Shown here: one piece after another, positions 7,744-12,306 of the stretch
How the letters are laid out: the number at the start of each line of letters is the position of its first letter
Numbering within the stretch: position 1 is the first letter of the stretch
Source of the DNA: CAYVQU01 sp964453155
Lineage (GTDB): Bacteria; Chloroflexota; Anaerolineae; Anaerolineales; UBA11858
Length of the DNA stretch: 12,306 nt
NCBI GenBank assembly: GCA_964453155.1
Contig: CAYVQU010000161.1
Coordinates: 1 to 12,306 of the forward strand
Reading direction: 5' to 3'
Notes under the pieces: model-generated
Databases searched by the model: none
Seen by the model: only the letters and a program-made list of their open reading frames with translations
Told to the model about the DNA's origin: nothing
Position numbers and translations under genes: made by a program

Positions 7744-8484
7744 ATGAATGTACGCGACCTCAATAAAGCTGCCCTGCGGGGTGAACCATCTTACGTCTGG
7801 CGAGCGGGGCAAGAGCGCCGCCTGGAGATGATTCGGCGCGCGGCCGGCGAACGGATCAATGGCTACGTGTTGGAAAACGGCTGTGGGGTGGGAATGTATG
7901 TTGAAAAACTCACACCCCATGCCGGGACCATCATTGGGCTAGAGTTCGATTATGAGCGGACAGTTGAAGCGCATAAGAATTCATCCTACATTACTAACGC
8001 GGCAGGAGAAGGATTACCATTTCCAGATAACAGCTTCGATATGATCTTGAGCCACGAAGTCATCGAGCATGTTCAAGATGATCGAGTTGCAGTGGCGGAG
8101 ATGGTTCGCACGCTCAAACCTGGCGGCCGGGCCGTTATTTTTTGCCCCAACCGCGGCTATCCTTTTGAGACGCATGGCATTTATTGGCGCGGGAAATATA
8201 AATTTGGGAATATCCCTTTCGTTAACTGGCTGCCCCGCAAAATCCGGGACCGACTGGCGCCGCACGTGGAGGTTTACACCTCCAAAGATATGCACAATTT
8301 GATCGTTGGTCTTCCGGTCCGCATTGTTGAAAAACAGATCATTTTTGGGGCTTACGACAATATCATTGCCCGCTTTGGGGGATTTGGGAAAATTTTGAGA
8401 GGCATTTTGCAGTTTCTGGAACGCACCCCCCTGAGTTTTTTTGGGCTGTCGCATTTTTGGGTCATCGAAAAAACAGAATCCTGA
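7744..8484 (+). CDS. Class I SAM-dependent methyltransferase (type 11), substrate unknown
   Basis: A 246-aa protein with a methyltransferase-11 fold. Motif I is VLENGCGVG (42-50), with Glu-Asn in place of the common Asp-x. The acidic residue after strand 2 is E67 in GLEFD. AAGEGLPFPDNSFDMILSHE (86-105) and VRTLKPGGRAVIFCPNRGYP (121-140) complete the SAM site. The C-terminal 100 residues are basic and aromatic and probably hold the acceptor site. EVIEHV (105-110) is common in methyltransferases acting on lipids, sugars or quinones, but I assign no substrate. There is no Shine-Dalgarno site before the ATG. The stop directly abuts the HIT gene, so the two form an operon. Confidence 0.88.
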   Translation: MNVRDLNKAALRGEPSYVWRAGQERRLEMIRRAAGERINGYVLENGCGVGMYVEKLTPHAGTIIGLEFDYERTVEAHKNSSYITNAAGEGLPFPDNSFDMILSHEVIEHVQDDRVAVAEMVRTLKPGGRAVIFCPNRGYPFETHGIYWRGKYKFGNIPFVNWLPRKIRDRLAPHVEVYTSKDMHNLIVGLPVRIVEKQIIFGAYDNIIARFGGFGKILRGILQFLERTPLSFFGLSHFWVIEKTES

Positions 8485-8961
8485 ATGTACACCCACGCTC
8501 CTGAAAATCACAAGTGTTGGTTTTGTGATCTGATACAAAACTCAGCTTCTGCCGGGAATCAACTCACCCAATCCGATATCATCTTCCAAGACGAAAACGT
8601 AACCGCCTTGGTTGCCGTCCGGCGGTGGGCAAATAATCCGGGCCACGTACTCGTTATCCCCAACCACCATTTTGAGAATATTTTTGATCTTCCCCTGGAA
8701 ATCGCGCCCGAAATTCACACCGTCGCCAAAAATATTGCTCGGGCGATGAAACTAGCCCTTGGGTGCGATGGAGTAATGCTGCGACAACACAACGAACCAG
8801 CCGGGGGCCAGCACATCCTACATTATCATCTGCATGTCATTCCCCGTTTCACAGACGACAACTTCCAAACCAGCACCAAAGAACCTTTCCTAGTTCAAGA
8901 TCGAGCAACTCTCGCTAAAAAATTGGCCAACATCTTAGATTCTCACCCCCAAAAAAACTAG
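8485..8961 (+). CDS. HIT-family nucleotide hydrolase/transferase
   Basis: A 158-aa histidine-triad protein. The active-site triad HYHLHV occupies 113-118 (H113, H115, H117), preceded by NEPAGGQHILH. An N-terminal CWFC pair (C11, C14) suggests a zinc site, as in Hint/Fhit-like bacterial HIT proteins. NNPGHVLVIPNHH (50-62) is the usual substrate-side strand. Members hydrolyse nucleoside phosphoramidates, dinucleoside polyphosphates or adenylates; the exact substrate cannot be decided. The ATG follows the methyltransferase TGA with no gap, so translation is probably coupled. Confidence 0.93.
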   Translation: MYTHAPENHKCWFCDLIQNSASAGNQLTQSDIIFQDENVTALVAVRRWANNPGHVLVIPNHHFENIFDLPLEIAPEIHTVAKNIARAMKLALGCDGVMLRQHNEPAGGQHILHYHLHVIPRFTDDNFQTSTKEPFLVQDRATLAKKLANILDSHPQKN

Positions 8962-8991
8962 AGTTCACCCCCAAATCGTGACGGGTGACAC

Positions 8992-9019
8992 TTGAACTTT
9001 ATCGGTTTTTTGCTACAAT
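8992..9019 (+). promoter_or_regulatory. Promoter of the LmbE-type deacetylase gene
   Basis: TTGAAC (8992-8997) and TACAAT (9014-9019) are separated by 16 nt. The start site is expected near 9026, inside the palindrome at 9024-9037. The -10 box is the same as that proposed at 4289-4294. Confidence 0.6.
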
Positions 9020-9023
9020 CTTT

Positions 9024-9037
9024 TGAAAACGTTTTCA
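9024..9037 (+). promoter_or_regulatory. LacI-family-type operator palindrome
   Basis: TGAAAACGTTTTCA is a perfect 14-bp palindrome with the central CG step typical of LacI/GalR-family operators, and it fits the cre pattern of CcpA. It overlaps the predicted start site, a position suited to repression. A second, wider inverted repeat, TATCGGTTTT (9000-9009) / AAAACCGATA (9042-9051), brackets both the -10 box and the palindrome. No regulator gene lies in the window. Confidence 0.55.
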
Positions 9038-9259
9038 TAACAAAACCGATAAACCGCGGATAACGCCAATTTCCACGAATTATTTCTTTTCGCGGTATCG
9101 TTTCAAAGCATTGGAGCAGCACTTCGCCGCACCCTTTACTTCGACTTCACTCAGTACCGGCGATACACTGCGTTACTCAGGATGCTGGTCATATTCTCCC
9201 CAAAATTTTGAAATGATACTATTCGCGAGATTAGCGGTGAATATACTATGAGGTGAACG

Positions 9260-10618
9260 ATGCACACAGCCATGGTAATCAGCCCTCACGCCGACGATGC
9301 CGCCGCCTTCTGCGGGGCGACGTTGGCCAAATTTGCCGAACAGGGCTGGAAGGTGGTCCTGGTCCGCGTGACCGATGACTCAAAAGACTCGTTCGGTTTG
9401 TCCGTTGAGGAAACGATTCAGGCCAATACAGACGAACTCCAGCAGGTTGCGGAAATTTTAGGGATATCAGAAATCGTTGAACTTGGCTATGAAACCGATT
9501 GTCTAGGGGATGTTTCTCGAGTAGAGCTACGGGCAAAATTCGTTTATCTCTTCCGCAAATACCAGCCCTACGCCGTGTTCTCCTTCGACCCCGATGGTTT
9601 ATACGAGAACAATCTCGACCACGTTGTTGTCGCTGAAGCCGTGGACGAGGCTTTTTGGGTTTCCTGTTTCGATAAACATCATCCCGAACATTTTGAAGAG
9701 GGGTTGGAACCATTCTCGGTCTGTGAGCGCTGGTATTTTGCCCGCGAATTGCCCAAGGCTACCCATGCCGAAGAAGTTACCCTCCAAATGGGTAAGAAGG
9801 TGGATGCGCTCTGTACCCACCAGACCATGATGAGCCACATCTTTCAACAGTACCGGATGCAGCTCAAAACCTGGGGGCGGCGGGTGCCCTGGTTGGATGC
9901 TTCGGTAGCGAGTGGTGATCTGCGACCGTTGGTCGCGCTGGCAATGCAGGAGCAGGGCAACGCCGTCGCCAAAGAATTTGGGTTTGAAGAAGGCCTGATG
10001 GGCGAAGTCTTCCGCCTGGAGCGCTTTGGCGATTTGGAGGGGATGTTCCAGGCTTTGAGTGAACCCCTCCCAGAGGCCGCCGAACCCCCACCCCGCCCGA
10101 GTTTGGACTTACCACCCCACGAATCCCCCTGGTCTGAAGACCAAATTGAAGACATCATCCCCAGCGATATTGGCGAACGGATCAAGCTGATGGGCCATCA
10201 CCATCTTTGCACCGGGGCTTTTGACCGCTTATTGACCGACCCCGGCTTTTCAATGGAATACGCCACCCTGGTCTCCCGCCTGAAACCCTCGCCCGATTTT
10301 GAAATCGAATCAATCTACGGCTACGACATTTTCTGCTACCAGTGCGGCTATTGGGATGAAGAGGCGGGCCGCTGCTCAACGGGCTGGAAGAATAAACTCA
10401 GTAAAGATAAAGCCGTGCTCCAATATCTGGGGCTAGAGACCGGTCAGGTCACTCGTTTTGAAGATATGCAGCGTCTACTAGCTGAAAAGATCACCCCTAA
10501 AAAACTCGAACACTTCTGTGCCGCGGGTGAATGGAAATGTGAGTTCTACATTTTGGGAGTCTGTCAAGCGGCTTATGCCGATTTACGCGAAAAATTAGGT
10601 GTTGAATTAGAAAAATGA
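9260..10618 (+). CDS. PIG-L/LmbE-type deacetylase fused to a Cys-rich (DUF1284-like) domain
   Basis: A 452-aa cytoplasmic protein in two parts. Residues 1-265 are a PIG-L/LmbE deacetylase. The SPHADD motif gives the expected zinc ligands H10 and D13 and base D12, and LDHVVV gives the third ligand H121; relatives remove N-acetyl from GlcNAc conjugates, as MshB and BshB do. After a Pro/Glu-rich linker (268-300) comes a separate domain (about 305-442) opening IKLMGHHHLC. It has seven cysteines (C317, C359, C362, C372, C420, C427, C435) in HHxLC, CxxC and CxxxxxxC patterns, which resembles DUF1284, thought to bind an iron-sulfur cluster or zinc. The start has GAGGTG just upstream. The substrate is unknown. 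Promoter and LacI-type operator precede it; an MFS gene follows after 137 nt. Confidence 0.88.
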   Translation: MHTAMVISPHADDAAAFCGATLAKFAEQGWKVVLVRVTDDSKDSFGLSVEETIQANTDELQQVAEILGISEIVELGYETDCLGDVSRVELRAKFVYLFRKYQPYAVFSFDPDGLYENNLDHVVVAEAVDEAFWVSCFDKHHPEHFEEGLEPFSVCERWYFARELPKATHAEEVTLQMGKKVDALCTHQTMMSHIFQQYRMQLKTWGRRVPWLDASVASGDLRPLVALAMQEQGNAVAKEFGFEEGLMGEVFRLERFGDLEGMFQALSEPLPEAAEPPPRPSLDLPPHESPWSEDQIEDIIPSDIGERIKLMGHHHLCTGAFDRLLTDPGFSMEYATLVSRLKPSPDFEIESIYGYDIFCYQCGYWDEEAGRCSTGWKNKLSKDKAVLQYLGLETGQVTRFEDMQRLLAEKITPKKLEHFCAAGEWKCEFYILGVCQAAYADLREKLGVELEK

Positions 10619-10627
10619 GATTAATTC

Positions 10628-10732
10628 AACCACGAAGGACACGAAGAATCACAAAGTTTTTTTGGGGGAATCGCCGTGGTTAAGACCAGGGGCGGGGTGT
10701 TTTCTTTGTGCTCCTTTGTGCCCTTTGTGGTT
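10628..10732. repeat. Inverted repeat with AACCACGAAGGACACGAAG arms
   Basis: The arms at 10628-10656 and 10704-10732 (29 bp each) match at 24 positions when one is reversed; all five mismatches are at single bases. The 47-nt centre is G-rich. It nearly fills the 137-nt gap between the deacetylase and the second transporter. From memory this motif is common as a scattered intergenic repeat in several bacterial phyla. A strong GAGGAGG site for the next gene follows it. Confidence 0.75.
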
Positions 10733-10755
10733 ATAGATAAAGAGGAGGCCCCACT

Positions 10756-12093
10756 ATGAGTCAACCAACCATCGAACCAACCAGCCAACCCGCCAAACCC
10801 CAATCCCGTCGAATCCTAACCGCCCTTGGCTTCGGTTTCTTCATCGACAGTGCCGAAGACCAGGCCCTGCCGATGCTGTTCCCGGCCATCCGGGCCTCGC
10901 TAGGGCTGAATTACTCGGCACTGAGCATCATCAACAGCATCCGGATCATCTTCCAGACCTTTAGCGGGCCGTTTTGGGGAATGCTCGCCGACCGGTACAG
11001 CCGCAAATGGATTTTAGTGATCGGCACCGGTTTTTGGGGCTTTTGGACCCTGCTGTGCGGCCTGGTCACGGATTACTGGCAGCTCCTGGCGATTCGGGTA
11101 ATTGCCTGTTTGGGATTGGGGGCCCTGTACCCCGCGGCTTTCTCTATGTTGGCCGATGTTTTTGGCCCCAAAAAGCGCGGCCGGGCGATGGGGATTATCA
11201 GCGCGATCGGCATGTTCGGGATCGTGATCGGCGCGTTTACATTTGGTGAGCTGTTAGCCATACCCGGGGCAGGTTGGCGCTGGGCCTTCATCATTTTGGG
11301 GATCACCAGCATGCTCTCCGGCGTGGTGATCGCAGTGCTGATTAAAGACCCGGTGCGCGGTGCCGCTGAACCCGAATTGGAAAATCTCATCACCGAGGAG
11401 GCTGCCGCCCAATTTCGGTTCAAGATGGCCGATGTTCTGGAAGTGCTCCGCTCGAAGACGGTGTGGGTCAACTTCATCCAAGGCGTTTTTGTGATGACCC
11501 CTATCAACGCTCTGGCCGCCTTCTTCGTCACCTGGCTGGTCGACGACCGCGGCTTCTCGGAAGCGGATGCCCCGCTCATCTTTGGGGCCATCGTAATCTC
11601 ATTAGCCGTCGGTTCCCTCGTTGGCGGGTTGGTCGGTGACTGGGCGGATGGTCGCTCTGAAAAATATGGTCGCATCATCGTTTCGCAGGTCTCGATCGTG
11701 GTGGCCTTTCCCGCCATGTGGCTGCTCCTGACTCAGGCCACCGAACTAACCCCCATCATCATCTTCTCCAGCATCGCCGGCTTCTTTCTCGATTGGACTC
11801 GGCGCGGCGTCAAGCAGCCGCTGGTCCAGAACGTCACCCGCCCCGAGCTGCGGGCTACGGCGATGGCTTTGACCGAATTCTTCCAGGGTGCCATCGCCTC
11901 TGTGGTAATCATTCTCTTTGGCGGTTTCGCCGACAAATACGGCCTGACTCAAACCCTCCTGGTCTTGGCCTGTGGATTTTGGGGACTTGGATTTCTGGTA
12001 ACGATTGCTTACTACTTTGTCTACCCCCCCGAAGCCGAACGCCTGCGAGAGCAAATGAACGAACGCCGCGATATTATCGCCGGGAGTATATAA
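10756..12093 (+). CDS. MFS transporter (major facilitator superfamily)
   Basis: A 445-aa membrane protein with about 12 hydrophobic segments. MFS motif A is clear in the loop after helix 2 (GMLADRYSRK, 75-84), and a weaker counterpart lies in the second half (GGLVGDWADGRSEKYGR, 290-306). Helix 1 carries acidic residues (D31, E34, D35 in FIDSAEDQALP) that could serve proton coupling. The N-terminal 18 residues are Pro/Gln/Thr-rich and encoded by AACC-type repeats. GAGGAGG lies seven bases before the ATG. It resembles spinster-like or general drug/solute MFS proteins, and the substrate cannot be assigned. Its position behind the deacetylase hints at shared expression. Confidence 0.9.
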   Translation: MSQPTIEPTSQPAKPQSRRILTALGFGFFIDSAEDQALPMLFPAIRASLGLNYSALSIINSIRIIFQTFSGPFWGMLADRYSRKWILVIGTGFWGFWTLLCGLVTDYWQLLAIRVIACLGLGALYPAAFSMLADVFGPKKRGRAMGIISAIGMFGIVIGAFTFGELLAIPGAGWRWAFIILGITSMLSGVVIAVLIKDPVRGAAEPELENLITEEAAAQFRFKMADVLEVLRSKTVWVNFIQGVFVMTPINALAAFFVTWLVDDRGFSEADAPLIFGAIVISLAVGSLVGGLVGDWADGRSEKYGRIIVSQVSIVVAFPAMWLLLTQATELTPIIIFSSIAGFFLDWTRRGVKQPLVQNVTRPELRATAMALTEFFQGAIASVVIILFGGFADKYGLTQTLLVLACGFWGLGFLVTIAYYFVYPPEAERLREQMNERRDIIAGSI

Positions 12094-12095
12094 GT

Positions 12096-12145
12096 GCGTG
12101 GCGGTTTTTGCCCTAAATTTCAACTGGCTTAAAATACCGCCACGC
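12096..12145. repeat. Hairpin just after the second MFS gene
   Basis: GCGTGGCGGT (12096-12105) and ACCGCCACGC (12136-12145) pair perfectly around a 30-nt loop, starting three bases after the stop codon. The 3' arm is not followed by a T-run, so it is a possible but atypical terminator. Confidence 0.6.
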
Positions 12146-12148
12146 CTA

Positions 12149-12203
12149 AGCAGTTTTCGGATTGAGCTTGGATTCTTTTTTAAAATTCTTTCCGAAAACT
12201 GCT
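12149..12203. repeat. Second hairpin, AGCAGTTTTCGGA arms
   Basis: AGCAGTTTTCGGA (12149-12161) and TCCGAAAACTGCT (12191-12203) are perfect 13-bp arms around a 29-nt T-rich loop. It follows the previous hairpin by three bases, so two independent inverted repeats sit head to tail. It may be a dispersed element or part of a terminator pair for the MFS gene. Confidence 0.65.
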
Positions 12204-12306
12204 AACCGCGGAACATGTTAGGAGGTGGACCATACCAGATATTGTGGATTTGAACCAAGACTCTACTGCAGTAACTCAGGCAAAACAGAAGCGTTGAGCA
12301 ACAAAA
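12204..12306 (+). other. Window end with a strong ribosome-site motif but no clear start codon
   Basis: AGGAGGTG (12220-12227) would be an excellent ribosome site, yet no ATG, GTG or TTG lies at normal spacing after it. The frame starting at ATA (12232) stops at 12297. The frame from GTG 12225 stays open to the window edge, but that codon overlaps the site itself. I see no gene I can support here; one may start just past the edge. Confidence 0.3.

Larger units (their letters stand above)
8962..9259. other. 298-nt gap: promoter, operator and hairpins, no gene
   Basis: After a short imperfect inverted repeat (TCACCC/GGGTGA, about 8965-8989) come the promoter and operator annotated separately. 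A hairpin CGAT..ACCGCG (9047-9058) / CGCGGTATCG (9091-9100) follows, and TCGCCG (9124-9129) / CGGCGA (9158-9163). The text around 9135-9185 (CTTCGACTTCACTCAG) resembles, from memory, a dispersed bacterial repeat. I see no convincing reading frame. The leader of the deacetylase gene is about 230 nt. Confidence 0.5.

Noticed and set aside
11073..11717. 214-codon frame antisense to the second MFS gene
   Set aside because: A shadow of the transporter gene, with no start context or family similarity.

Overview
The window looks like chromosomal core sequence of a moderate-GC bacterium (roughly 52-54% by eye) rather than an island. My best guess is Chloroflexota, near Anaerolineae. This rests on the mix of genes, the promoter style (TACAAT -10 boxes), many genes without Shine-Dalgarno sites, and several intergenic palindromic repeats. 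That is an inference, not a database result.

Bases 1-4200 read on the minus strand. A promoter at 4165-4193 and a leader of about 350 nt precede a YacL-type membrane PIN-TRAM protein, cysS (Cys-tRNA synthetase) and rlmB (23S rRNA 2'-O-methyltransferase). A separately promoted tRNA cluster follows: Thr(TGT), Tyr(GTA) and Thr(GGT), the last cut by the window edge. The order resembles the yacL ... cysS-(mrnC)-rlmB ... secE-nusG neighbourhood of Firmicutes, and the tRNA order resembles E. coli thrU-tyrU-glyT-thrT, so translation or transcription genes probably lie beyond base 1.

Bases 4200-12306 read on the plus strand. In order they hold a UMF1/Atg22-like MFS transporter; a menaquinone-type cluster of a UbiE/MenG methyltransferase, the UbiX flavin prenyltransferase and an overlapping PPOX-family flavoprotein; a class I methyltransferase abutting a HIT-family hydrolase; and a PIG-L/LmbE deacetylase with a cysteine-rich C-terminal extension (probable DUF1284). 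The deacetylase sits behind a promoter with a LacI-type palindrome and is followed by a second MFS transporter.

Almost every larger gap holds a palindromic or inverted-repeat element. One, a perfect 50-bp palindrome, supplies the last codons and the stop of rlmB. The items most worth a second look are the deacetylase-DUF1284 fusion and its operator, the structured yacL leader with a 41-codon ORF antisense to it, and the palindromes. I see no CRISPR array, transposase, phage gene or defence system, and nothing I would call a clearly new multi-gene system.
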